NCBI RefSeq assembly: GCF_046546475.1
Contig: NZ_JBKGXS010000002.1
Coordinates: 186,001-250,000 of the forward strand
Direction: 5' to 3'
From: Pseudonocardia phyllosphaerae
GTDB lineage: Bacteria > Actinomycetota > Actinomycetes > Mycobacteriales > Pseudonocardiaceae
DNA: 64,000 nucleotides
Positions 23,497-31,269 of the stretch are shown piece by piece. Position 1 is the stretch's first letter. Each line of letters starts with the position of its first letter. The position numbers and the translations under genes were made by a program. Under the pieces are notes generated by a model that saw only the letters and a program-made list of their open reading frames with translations, did no database searches and was not told where the DNA came from.

Positions 23497-24867
23497 ATGA
23501 GCACGGCGACCCGCTCCACCCATGCCCCCACCAGGGACCGTCGCCCCCGCGTCGTTCCCGACGCCGAGCCCACCACCGGAGCCGCCACCCCGGCGGCCTC
23601 GTCCCCGGACCCGCTCCGCTACCTGCTGACCTACAACGCGACCAACATCGCGAAGGTCGTGACCGAGGTCGGGCGCGCCACCGGCGCGTACTGGGTCGAC
23701 GCCGTCCAGCGCCTGGCGAAGCCCGGTGACGCCGCGCGCCGCACGGTGCTGTGGCTGTCGACGATGGCCGACCGCCGCGAGCCGGCCTGGCACCTGCCCA
23801 ACGAGGCCGTGCTGTCCACGCCGTTCGCGGTGCTGCGTGACTTCACCGCGCCCGAGCACCGCGACGACGACGTCGTGGCCACGATCGTCCTGCCGCCGCA
23901 GGCCGGGCACTCCTCGACCGTCGTGGACTACTCGCCGCAGCAGAGCCAGCTGGCGATGATCCGCGCGGCCGGGCTGACCAGGGTCTACGCGCTGGACTGG
24001 CGCCCGGCGACGACGTCGACCAAGGACGTCACGATCACCGACTACCTGGAGGTGATCGACCGGTCGATCCGCCGGGCCGGCGGGAAGGCCAACCTGGTCG
24101 GCGACTGCCAGGGCGGCTGGCTGGCCGCGATCTACGCGGCGCTGCACCCGGACCGGGTCAACACGCTGACCCTGGCCGGCGCGCCGATCGACTTCCACGC
24201 CGGTGAGTCGATCATCTCGGCGTCGACGAAGCTGATGGCCGGGACGATGGGCATGGCCCCGTACAAGGCACTGGTCGCCGCGGGCGGCGGCAACATGCCC
24301 GGCTCGGCGGTGCTGTCGAACTTCATCTCGATCCAGCCGCAGTCGGAGATCTCCCGGCAGCTGCAGCTGCTGGAGAACATCGACGATGCCACGCACGTCG
24401 AGCGCTACCGGGTGTTCGAGGACTGGTTCAAGTACACCCAGGACATCCCGGGCGCGTTCTACCTGTGGCTGGTGGAGAACCTGTTCTGGAAGAACCGGCT
24501 GATCGACGGCACGCTCACGATCGACGGGGAGAAGGTCGACCTCGCCGCGATCGACTGCCCGCTGCTGATGCTGGCAGGCTCCTCGGACCACATCACGCCC
24601 GCGCCGCAGCTGTTCGCCACGGGCGACAAGGTGTCGACGCCCGCGTCGGACATCACCTACCGGACGGCGTCGGCCGGTCACCTCGGCCTGTTCATGGGCC
24701 GTGACGCGTTGCGCCACGACTGGCCGGTGCTGATGGAGACCGTGTACTCGCACTCGGTGCCGGGGAAGCCGGCGCGGAAGCCGGCCCCGGGCAAGGCCCA
24801 GCGCCGGCGCTCGAGCGTCCGGGCCGTGGAGGACCCGCGGGACACCCCGCGCGTGCCCGCGCCCTGA
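23497..24867 (+). CDS. Divergent PhaC-like alpha/beta hydrolase
   Basis: A 456-residue protein of the PHA synthase/depolymerase superfamily. The nucleophile box G202-D-C204-Q-G206 uses Cys as synthases do; Asp364 (GSSDHITPA) and His395 (SAGHLG) complete a full triad. Unlike phaC it lacks most of the N-terminal synthase domain and the conserved PPWINKYY segment (here VLPPQAGHSSTVVDYSP). It could be a second synthase with a different substrate, or a thiolysing depolymerase. ATG 23497 has GGGAGAGG upstream. The Arg/Lys/Pro-rich tail beyond residue 420 may bind DNA or granules. Transcribed away from phaC from a shared regulatory region. Confidence 0.82.
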   Translation: MSTATRSTHAPTRDRRPRVVPDAEPTTGAATPAASSPDPLRYLLTYNATNIAKVVTEVGRATGAYWVDAVQRLAKPGDAARRTVLWLSTMADRREPAWHLPNEAVLSTPFAVLRDFTAPEHRDDDVVATIVLPPQAGHSSTVVDYSPQQSQLAMIRAAGLTRVYALDWRPATTSTKDVTITDYLEVIDRSIRRAGGKANLVGDCQGGWLAAIYAALHPDRVNTLTLAGAPIDFHAGESIISASTKLMAGTMGMAPYKALVAAGGGNMPGSAVLSNFISIQPQSEISRQLQLLENIDDATHVERYRVFEDWFKYTQDIPGAFYLWLVENLFWKNRLIDGTLTIDGEKVDLAAIDCPLLMLAGSSDHITPAPQLFATGDKVSTPASDITYRTASAGHLGLFMGRDALRHDWPVLMETVYSHSVPGKPARKPAPGKAQRRRSSVRAVEDPRDTPRVPAP

Positions 24868-24934
24868 CCCGCTCCCCGCGTGCACGCCCGGTGACCCGGG
24901 CGCGACGCCGGGTGTGCATGCCTGCACCCGAATG

Positions 24935-25010
24935 GTTCCCGCAACGTGATGTGAGAGACGTCACCGGCCCCGGCCGCGATTTTCCGCGGCCGGGGCCGTG
25001 TTGCGGGAAC
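24935..25010. terminator. Nested inverted repeats before sigB
   Basis: An inner perfect 14-bp stem (24965-24978 with 24985-24998, loop ATTTTC) is enclosed by a perfect outer 11-bp repeat, GTTCCCGCAAC at 24935 and its complement at 25000. The inner hairpin is a strong terminator for the upstream gene; the outer arms add something more and may act in the sigB leader. Confidence 0.8.
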
Positions 25011-25108
25011 GATCTGCGCGGAGCGTGCGTTGGTGAGGGCGTAGGGCGATGAGACGGGCAGCCTGATCGGCGGTCCGGCCCGTCCCGCCCGAGCAGGGGA
25101 GGACTCAC

Positions 25109-26251
25109 ATGACGGCGACCACGACCGCTCCGGCCACGGCCACGACCCCGGCCGTTCCCGGACCCCGCCTCGGATCCGAGGCACCCTCGGCACCCGCGAA
25201 GAAGACCGGCCGCGCGGGCGCCACACGGACGAGCAGCCGCGCCACCCGCGGCACCGACGAGTCGCTGACCACCACCGTACCGGGAGCGGCGGCCGCCGTG
25301 GCCGGCGATCTCGACGCCCAGAGCCCTGCGGCGGACCTCGTCCGCGTCTACCTCAACGGCATCGGGAAGACCGCGCTGCTGACCGCGGCCGACGAGGTCG
25401 ACCTGGCCAAGCGCGTCGAGGCGGGCGTGTTCGCGCAGCACCGGCTCGACACCGCTGCCGAGGACGGCTCGCTGGAGCAGCTGGACATGCAGTACCGGCG
25501 GGACCTGCGCGCCGTCGTCCGGGACGGGGAGCGGGCGAAGAACCACCTGCTGGAGGCCAACCTGCGCCTGGTCGTGTCGCTGGCCAAGCGCTACACCGGG
25601 CGTGGCATGCCGCTGCTGGACCTGATCCAGGAGGGCAACCTGGGCCTGATCCGCGCGGTGGAGAAGTTCGACTACAGCAAGGGCTTCAAGTTCTCCACGT
25701 ACGCGACGTGGTGGATCCGGCAGGCGATCACCCGCGGGATGGCCGACCAGGCCCGCACGATCCGGCTCCCCGTGCACCTGGTCGAGCAGGTGAACAAGCT
25801 GGCCCGCATCAAGCGCGACCTGCACCAGCGCGAGGGCCGCGAGCCCAGCGACGCCGAGCTGGCCGCCGAGTCCGGCATTCCGGAGCACAAGATCTCCGAC
25901 CTGCTGGACCACGCGCGGGACCCGGTGAGCCTGGACATGCCGGTCGGTGCGGAGGAGGAGGCTCCCCTCGGTGACTTCATCGAGGACGCCGAGGCCGCGG
26001 ACGCCGAGAACACGGTGATCTCGCACCTGCTGCACGACGACCTGCGCCGGGTGCTCGCCACCCTGGAGGACCGCGAGCAGAAGGTCATCCGGATGCGCTT
26101 CGGCCTCGACGACGGCCAGCCCCGCACCCTGGACCAGATCGGCCGCGCGTTCGGGCTGTCCCGGGAGCGGGTGCGCCAGATCGAGCGCGAGGTCATGAGC
26201 AAGCTGCGGGTCGGCGAGCGGGCCGACAAGCTGCGCGCCTACGCCAGCTGA
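25109..26251 (+). CDS. sigB: RNA polymerase sigma factor, SigB-type group 2
   Basis: A 380-residue sigma-70 family protein. Region 1.2 begins PAADLVRVYLNGIGKTALLT, region 2 contains LLDLIQEGNLGLIRAVEKFD and STYATWWIRQAI, region 3 runs through KISDLLDHARDPVSLDMPVG, and region 4.2 ends RTLDQIGRAFGLSRERVRQI. It lacks the long region 1.1 of the primary factor and ends LRAYAS, like mycobacterial SigB. It directs general stress and stationary-phase transcription in relatives. ATG 25109 has GGGAGGA upstream. The 70-residue N-terminal Thr/Ala tail is poorly conserved in such proteins. Confidence 0.95.
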   Translation: MTATTTAPATATTPAVPGPRLGSEAPSAPAKKTGRAGATRTSSRATRGTDESLTTTVPGAAAAVAGDLDAQSPAADLVRVYLNGIGKTALLTAADEVDLAKRVEAGVFAQHRLDTAAEDGSLEQLDMQYRRDLRAVVRDGERAKNHLLEANLRLVVSLAKRYTGRGMPLLDLIQEGNLGLIRAVEKFDYSKGFKFSTYATWWIRQAITRGMADQARTIRLPVHLVEQVNKLARIKRDLHQREGREPSDAELAAESGIPEHKISDLLDHARDPVSLDMPVGAEEEAPLGDFIEDAEAADAENTVISHLLHDDLRRVLATLEDREQKVIRMRFGLDDGQPRTLDQIGRAFGLSRERVRQIEREVMSKLRVGERADKLRAYAS

Positions 26252-26344
26252 CACTCCAACGCCGCCCGGTCCCGCACCCCGCCTGACCGGACAGCACACA
26301 GCAGGAGTGCCCGGCCTGCGGGACGGGCGAGACATGGGACGCAT

Positions 26345-26373
26345 CGCGGGCCCGGCCGGTGGCCGGGCCCGCG
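26345..26373. terminator. 13-bp hairpin terminator after sigB
   Basis: GCGGGCCCGGCC and GGCCGGGCCCGC pair perfectly around GGT, extended by one C-G pair, 94 bases after the sigB stop and 10 bases before the next -10 element. Confidence 0.85.
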
Positions 26374-26382
26374 TCGCATGCC

Positions 26383-26388
26383 TAGGGT
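26383..26388 (+). promoter_or_regulatory. -10 element of a leaderless promoter
   Basis: TAGGGT, then 6 bases and ATG 26395. Confidence 0.6.
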
Positions 26389-26394
26389 CGGGGC

Positions 26395-26970
26395 ATGTCC
26401 GGCAGCTCCGTCCGCAGCAGCTCCGCCTCCGGCGGCATCCCGGAGACCGCCACTCCGGAGACCACCCCGGAGACCGACGCCCCGCACCCGGTCACCCCGT
26501 CGTCGATGCGGGAGACCCTCGGCGCTTTCGCGTCCGGGGTCGTCGTCGTCACCGCCACGGGCGAGGACGGCCCCATCGGCTTCACCTGTCAGTCGTTCAG
26601 CTCGCTGTCGCTGGACCCGCCGCTGGTGAGCTTCGCGCCGTCGCGTTCGTCGTCGTCGTGGCCGCGGATCCGCACCGTCGGCACGTTCTGCGTGAACGTG
26701 CTGGCCGCCGACCACGAGCACCACAGCGACGGGTTCGCCCGCTCCGGCGTCGACAAGTTCGCCGGTGTCGACTGGGCACCCGCGCCGAAGGGGTCGCCGG
26801 TGCTGTCCGGTGTCGGAGCCTGGATCGAGTGCGAGCTCTGGGACGAGTACGACGGCGGCGACCACACGATCGTCGCCGGGAAGGTGCTGTCGCTGGGCAC
26901 CGACCCGGAGCGGATGCCGCTGCTGTTCTACCGCGGCGGCTACCACCTGACCCCGCGAGGTGAGTCGTGA
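26395..26970 (+). CDS. Flavin reductase-like FMN-binding protein
   Basis: A 191-residue protein of the HpaC/flavin reductase family, which supplies reduced flavin to monooxygenases. After a 35-residue Ser/Thr/Glu-rich lead, the domain reads TLGAFASGVVVVTATGEDGP, GFTCQSFSSLSLDPPLVSFA (FMN-phosphate contacts) and FCVNVLAADHE, and ends with FYRGGYHLTP. It overlaps the next gene by four bases. The presence of two flavin-handling proteins with no oxygenase beside them leaves the partner open. Confidence 0.9.
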   Translation: MSGSSVRSSSASGGIPETATPETTPETDAPHPVTPSSMRETLGAFASGVVVVTATGEDGPIGFTCQSFSSLSLDPPLVSFAPSRSSSSWPRIRTVGTFCVNVLAADHEHHSDGFARSGVDKFAGVDWAPAPKGSPVLSGVGAWIECELWDEYDGGDHTIVAGKVLSLGTDPERMPLLFYRGGYHLTPRGES

Positions 26971-27518
26971 GCAGCGCACAGCGGATCATCGGTGTCGTCG
27001 GCGGGCCCGAACCGGGCGGACGCACCGCCACCGCCGTCGCCGGGATCCTGACCGGCGCCGAGGCCGAGGGCGCCGATACCGCACTGCTCGAGCTGTCGCA
27101 GACCCCGATCGCCGAGGTCACCGCCGCCTTCGCCGACGCCGACGGGGTCGTGTTCGGCAGCCCCGTGTACCGCGCGACGTACACGGCCTCGCTCAAGGCG
27201 CTGCTGGAGGCGACCGAGCGCGGGAAGTGGGGCGAGCAGACCGCGCCGTTGCAGGGCAAGGCCGCGGCGGTCGTGCTGACCGGGGCGAGCGGGCACCACT
27301 TCCTCGCCGTCGACGACCTGCGCTCGGTGCTCGCAGGGTTCTTCGCCGTGCAGGTCCTCTCCCCCGGGCTGTACCTGGACCACTCCGGCTACGCCGACCG
27401 GAGCACGCTCACGCCCGAGTCCGCCGAGCTGGCGGCGTCGCACGGGCGGGCACTGGCCGACCTGACGGCGGCGGTACGCGGCTCCGCGGCGCTGCGGGAG
27501 CTCACCCCGGTCGTCTGA
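26967..27518 (+). CDS. NAD(P)H-dependent FMN reductase
   Basis: A 183-residue flavodoxin-fold reductase of the SsuE/MsuE type. The N-terminal GVVGGPEPGGRTATAVAGIL is a variant phosphate-binding loop, and VVFGSPVYRATYTASLKALLE is the second FMN-contact loop. GTG 26967 overlaps the upstream stop (GTGA), so the reductase and the flavin reductase-like protein are made together. In SsuE-type systems it would feed FMNH2 to a monooxygenase; none is in this operon. Confidence 0.9.
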   Translation: MSSAQRIIGVVGGPEPGGRTATAVAGILTGAEAEGADTALLELSQTPIAEVTAAFADADGVVFGSPVYRATYTASLKALLEATERGKWGEQTAPLQGKAAAVVLTGASGHHFLAVDDLRSVLAGFFAVQVLSPGLYLDHSGYADRSTLTPESAELAASHGRALADLTAAVRGSAALRELTPVV

Positions 27519-27533
27519 CCCCGGCCGCGTGCG

Positions 27534-28208
27534 TCAGCTGGGCAGGCCCAGCAGCGCAGGCAGGTCGGCGACGGAGTCGATCACCGTGTCGGCGCCGGCG
27601 GCGCGCAGCCGCTGCTCGGTGTGCGCTCCCCCGCGCACCCCGACCGTCAGTCCCACCCCGGCCCGCACGGCGCCGTCGATGTCGGCGGTGGCGTCCCCGG
27701 CGAGCGCGGCCTGCTCCGGGTCGACCCCGGTGGAGCGGACGGCCGCGTGCAGCAGGTCGGGGTCCGGCAGTCCGCGGCCGTCGACGTCGGCGGGTGAGAG
27801 CAGCACGTCGACCCGCGAGGAGAAACCCAGCGCCTCCACCAGCACGTCCCGCACCTCGGGGGCGAAACCACAGGTCAGGACGACCGACAGCCCCGCGTCA
27901 CGCAGCGAGTCCAGCGCCTCGGGTGCCCCGGTGACCGGCCGGACCCGCCCGGCCCCGGCCGCCGCCACGAGGTGGTCGCAGAAGGCGTCGTGCGCGCGGC
28001 GGGCGCGGAACATGTCGCCGTCGAGCAGCTCGCCGAACACGGTGATCGTCGAGCGGTCCATGGTGGCGCGGGCCTGCCGGTCCAGCGCGGGATAGCCGGG
28101 CCCGTCGACCCGGACGCGGGCCGCGCGCAGCCCGGCGCGCAGCGCGGCGAGGACCAGGCCGTCGTCAGCCATCGTGGTGCCCGCGAGATCGAGGACGGCC
28201 AGTTGCAC
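27534..28208 (-). CDS. HAD hydrolase, phosphonatase-like
   Basis: A 224-residue haloacid dehalogenase-superfamily protein. Motif I is LAVLDLAGTTMADDG (DxAGT as in phosphonoacetaldehyde hydrolase-like proteins), motif II lies in VVLTCGFAPEV, and motif III/IV is LPDPDLLHAAV with ALAGDATADIDGAVRAG. The usual phosphonatase Lys is not obvious, so simple phosphatase activity is more likely. GTG 28208 was chosen because the domain starts right there; an upstream start is possible. Convergent with the FMN reductase. Confidence 0.87.
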   Translation of the reverse strand: MQLAVLDLAGTTMADDGLVLAALRAGLRAARVRVDGPGYPALDRQARATMDRSTITVFGELLDGDMFRARRAHDAFCDHLVAAAGAGRVRPVTGAPEALDSLRDAGLSVVLTCGFAPEVRDVLVEALGFSSRVDVLLSPADVDGRGLPDPDLLHAAVRSTGVDPEQAALAGDATADIDGAVRAGVGLTVGVRGGAHTEQRLRAAGADTVIDSVADLPALLGLPS

Positions 28209-28343
28209 ACCGAAACCCCAGTCCCCGCGGATGGCGGCCACGGTGCCGGGAGCCGACGCCCGGGTGAACCCCCGTCGACGCTCCGGAGCGCATCGCCCGG
28301 TCAGTGGCCGGACACGGTCACCGGGCCCTGCGGACGCCGCCCC

Positions 28344-28916
28344 TCACCACAGCTCGCCGTCGCGCCAGTCGCAGGTCAGCGCGTGCCGGGCGTCGAGCCG
28401 CATCCCGGCGTCGAGGACGTGCACGGCGCCGGACTCCTTCGGGGTGTCGACGACGCCGTCCGGGGTGAGCGCCCGCAGCGGCCCCCGCCAGGGACACCAG
28501 CCGTGCCGGCGGTAGAGCGACGCCGCCCGCTCGTCGGCCCCCAGGGCGCCGACCTCGTAGCCGCCCCGCACGAGCCGGCCGATCACGCTCATCAGCGCGC
28601 CGCCGAGCCCGCGCCCGCGGTGCGACGGGCAGACCGCGACCGACTCGACGTAGCCGCAGCGCAGCGCGGTACCCCGGTGCAGGACGCGGCGCAGCACCAC
28701 CGCCGCATGCCCGACGGGCGCGGTCACCGGTCCCGCGAGGACGTGGACGCCGCCGAGGGCGTGGTCGAAGGAGGTGTCGTCGTAGACGTCGAAGGCGGTG
28801 TCGAGCAGGGCGCGCAGCGCGGTGAGCCCGTCCGGGCCGAGGTCCGCGGTGGGCAGGACCCGCATGCCGGGCAGGTCGGGCCGGTCGGACAGCTCGGGGA
28901 CACCGGGATCGCGCAC
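28344..28916 (-). CDS. aac(2')-I: Aminoglycoside 2'-N-acetyltransferase
   Basis: A GNAT enzyme of about 190 residues that acetylates the 2'-amino group of aminoglycosides. It matches the chromosomal mycobacterial AAC(2') family: FDHALGGVHVLAG, GHAAVVLRRVLHRGTALRCG, YVESVAVCPSHRGRGLG (acetyl-CoA loop), GALGADERAASLYRRHGWCPW and the C-terminal ALTCDWRDGELW. GTG 28916 has AGGA 8 bases upstream; ATG 28865 would give 173 residues. It is divergent from the P450 gene. In mycobacteria these genes are intrinsic and often give little resistance; here that is not testable from sequence. Confidence 0.9.
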   Translation of the reverse strand: MRDPGVPELSDRPDLPGMRVLPTADLGPDGLTALRALLDTAFDVYDDTSFDHALGGVHVLAGPVTAPVGHAAVVLRRVLHRGTALRCGYVESVAVCPSHRGRGLGGALMSVIGRLVRGGYEVGALGADERAASLYRRHGWCPWRGPLRALTPDGVVDTPKESGAVHVLDAGMRLDARHALTCDWRDGELW

Positions 28917-29054
28917 TGTCGCATCCTGCCCTCCCGCCCGGCGCACCGCTCCGGCGTCCCCGTCCGTGTCGCCAGGGAACAGAAACGACAGCACTCTATC
29001 GTTTCGTGCGGTAACGTCGGAACCGACGCGCACCACCACCGTCGAAGGAGCCCG

Positions 29055-30347
29055 ATGACCGACGCCCCGGCCCGTCCCGGCCCGCAGGACACCGCCCCCG
29101 GCTACGAGGACACCGCCCCCGGCTACGGCGGCGCCACCACCGGCGTGACCACGCTCCCGCTGCACATGCGCCGCGACCGGTTCACCCCGACCTCCGACCT
29201 GGCCGCGTTCCGCGAGTCCGGGGAGATCCCCGTCGTGCCGATGGCGTTCGGGACCGAGGCGTACCTGGTCACCCGGCACGAGGACGTCCGCACGGTGCTC
29301 GGCGACGCCGCGACGTTCTCCAACGCCGAGGGCGTCGCGTTGCAGCAGAAGCGGGCCGACCAGGCCGAGCTGTCCGACGCCGAGCGCGAGCGCAACCGCG
29401 CCGGGCAGCTGCTCGCGCAGGACCCGCCGGACCACACCCGGCTGCGCCGGATGCTGACCCGCGAGTTCACCCAGCGCCGGATGTCGCGGCTGCAGCCGCG
29501 GATCGTGGAGATCGTCGAGGATCACCTCGACGGCCTCGAACGCGCAGGCCGGGGCGCGGACCTGGTGCAGGAGTTCGCGTTGCCGGTCCCGTCGCTGGTG
29601 ATCTGCGAGCTGCTCGGCGTGCCCTACGCCGACCGGGCCGAGTTCCAGGCGCGATCGTCGAGGATGCTCGACCTGCAGATCCCGCCGCGCGAGCGCATCG
29701 CGCTCAACCGGGAGAGCCGCGCGTACATGTCACGGCTCGTCGAGGGCGCAGAGGCCGACCCCGGCGACGACATCCTCGGCATGCTGGTGCGCGAGCACGG
29801 CGACGAGCTCAGCCACGACGAGCTCACCGGGATCGCGGGCCTGCTGCTGATCGCCGGGCACGAGACGACGTCGAACATGCTCTCGCTCGGCGCCCTCGCC
29901 CTGATGGAGAACCCCGAGCAGGCCGACGCGCTGCGGGCCGACCCGGAGCTCGCCCGCCCGGCGGTCGAGGAGCTCCTCCGCTTCCTGACCATCGTCCACA
30001 CCGGAGTGGTCCGGGTGGCGACGGTGGACACCGAGATCCGCGGCACGCCGATCCCGGCGGGCTCGCCGGTGGCCTGCTCGCTGCCCGCCGCCGACCGCGA
30101 CCCGCGGACCGGGACCGAGGACCCCGAGCGGCTCGACCTGCACCGCAACGCGGCCGGACACGTCGCGTTCGGGCACGGCGTGCACCACTGCCTCGGGGCG
30201 CCGCTGGCCCGGATGGAGCTGACGACGGCGTTCCCGGCGCTGCTGCGCCGCTTCCCCGGGCTGGCGCCGGCCGGAGACGTGCCGCCGTCGGCGTTCCGGG
30301 CGTTCCACTTCGTCTACGGGATGCACAGCCTGCCCGTGACCTGGTGA
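29055..30347 (+). CDS. Cytochrome P450
   Basis: A 430-residue soluble bacterial P450. The I-helix oxygen-binding motif AGHETT is at residues 267-272, the K-helix E306-L-L-R309 follows, and the heme loop FGHGVHHCLG has the ligand Cys379. Overall pattern fits CYP105/CYP107-like actinobacterial enzymes. ATG 29055 has AAGGAG 4 bases upstream. The N-terminus contains a perfect 21-base tandem duplication giving DTAPGYE/DTAPGYG. No ferredoxin gene is adjacent, so electrons must come from elsewhere. A TetR gene follows on the same strand. Confidence 0.95.
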   Translation: MTDAPARPGPQDTAPGYEDTAPGYGGATTGVTTLPLHMRRDRFTPTSDLAAFRESGEIPVVPMAFGTEAYLVTRHEDVRTVLGDAATFSNAEGVALQQKRADQAELSDAERERNRAGQLLAQDPPDHTRLRRMLTREFTQRRMSRLQPRIVEIVEDHLDGLERAGRGADLVQEFALPVPSLVICELLGVPYADRAEFQARSSRMLDLQIPPRERIALNRESRAYMSRLVEGAEADPGDDILGMLVREHGDELSHDELTGIAGLLLIAGHETTSNMLSLGALALMENPEQADALRADPELARPAVEELLRFLTIVHTGVVRVATVDTEIRGTPIPAGSPVACSLPAADRDPRTGTEDPERLDLHRNAAGHVAFGHGVHHCLGAPLARMELTTAFPALLRRFPGLAPAGDVPPSAFRAFHFVYGMHSLPVTW

Positions 30348-30412
30348 GACGGCGCCGGTGCGGCGGCCGCCCGATCGGCGTGGTCGTCGCGCCCCGACGC
30401 GACCCGGGCCGC

Positions 30413-30418
30413 TACCGT
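30413..30418 (+). promoter_or_regulatory. -10 element of a leaderless promoter
   Basis: TACCGT, then 6 bases and ATG 30425. Confidence 0.6.
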
Positions 30419-30424
30419 GACCGG

Positions 30425-31051
30425 ATGGGGACGACGACCGGCGCCGATCGGCCGCTGCGCGCCGACGCCGCGCGCAACCACCGGCGCATCGTCGAGGCCG
30501 CCGCTGCGGCGTTCGGGACCGACGGCCCGGACGTCGCCCTGGAGGAGATCGCGCGGCGCGCCGGGGTCGGCGTCGCGACGCTGTACCGGCGCTTCCGCAC
30601 CCGTGACCAGCTGGTGCGCGCGGTGCTGGAGGAGGTGTTCGTCGAGGAGATCGAGCCGACGATCGCCGACGGCACCGGTGCCCCGTGGGACGACCTCACC
30701 GGGTCGTTGACCCGCGCGGTCGACGCGATCGCCCGGCGGCGGACGATCCTGCGTCTCGCCCGGGAGGCCTGCGCCTACGACGTCGAGTCCGTGCAGCGCT
30801 ACACCCGGGCGCTGGACCGGCTGCTCGACCGGGCCCGCGACGCGGGTGTGGTGCGTCCGGAGCTGACGGTGCGGGACCTGTCCGCGGTCCTGGTGATGGC
30901 ACTGGCCGTCGCGGGCGAGGGCAACGACGTGGCCGGCCCGGGATCCGGTGCGGCACAGGCAGCCTGCGCGGCCGCGGGACACCGGTACCTCACCCTGTTG
31001 CTCGACGGCCTGCGCCCCGGGCAGCCGTCGCTGCCGGTCCCCCCGGCCTGA
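30425..31051 (+). CDS. TetR family regulator
   Basis: A 208-residue repressor. The N-terminal DNA-binding domain has ALEEIARRAGVGVATLYRRF (helix-turn-helix, residues about 40-60) and follows RADAARNHRRIVEAAAAAFG. The C-terminal ligand domain has the SbtR-like pattern RDQLVRAVLEEVFVEEIEP and HRYLTLLLDGLRP. It may control the P450 just upstream or itself; a TetR-like inverted repeat lies 83 bases after its stop. Ligand unknown. Confidence 0.93.
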   Translation: MGTTTGADRPLRADAARNHRRIVEAAAAAFGTDGPDVALEEIARRAGVGVATLYRRFRTRDQLVRAVLEEVFVEEIEPTIADGTGAPWDDLTGSLTRAVDAIARRRTILRLAREACAYDVESVQRYTRALDRLLDRARDAGVVRPELTVRDLSAVLVMALAVAGEGNDVAGPGSGAAQAACAAAGHRYLTLLLDGLRPGQPSLPVPPA

Positions 31052-31133
31052 CCAGGCGCATCGCCCGCCCCGGGACGCGCGACACACCGGGCGACACGCG
31101 ACGCGGCCGGGCAGGACGGCACTGCCCCTGTAC

Positions 31134-31147
31134 TGACCGAACGGTGA
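31134..31147. promoter_or_regulatory. TetR-type inverted repeat, same core as in the phaC region
   Basis: TGACCGAACGGTGA has a perfect 10-bp core ACCGAACGGT. The reverse complement of this core is ACCGTTCGGT, which is the core of the site at 23441-23454. Confidence 0.45.
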
Positions 31148-31186
31148 GGGGCTACGGTCCACGGCATCCGCTCGGCAACGGCGCCG

Positions 31187-31244
31187 GGCGGATCCGAGCG
31201 ACGTTCCGGCGGGGGTACCCGCCGGGGCGCCGACCGGATCCGCC
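31187..31244. terminator. Nested hairpin between convergent genes
   Basis: An inner 8-bp stem (31206-31213 with 31218-31225, loop GGTA) lies within an outer 9-bp repeat, GGCGGATCC at 31187 and GGATCCGCC at 31236. It can end both the TetR and the O-methyltransferase transcripts. Confidence 0.7.
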
Positions 31245-31269
31245 GTGGCGGAGACGCCGCCCGCCCCCC

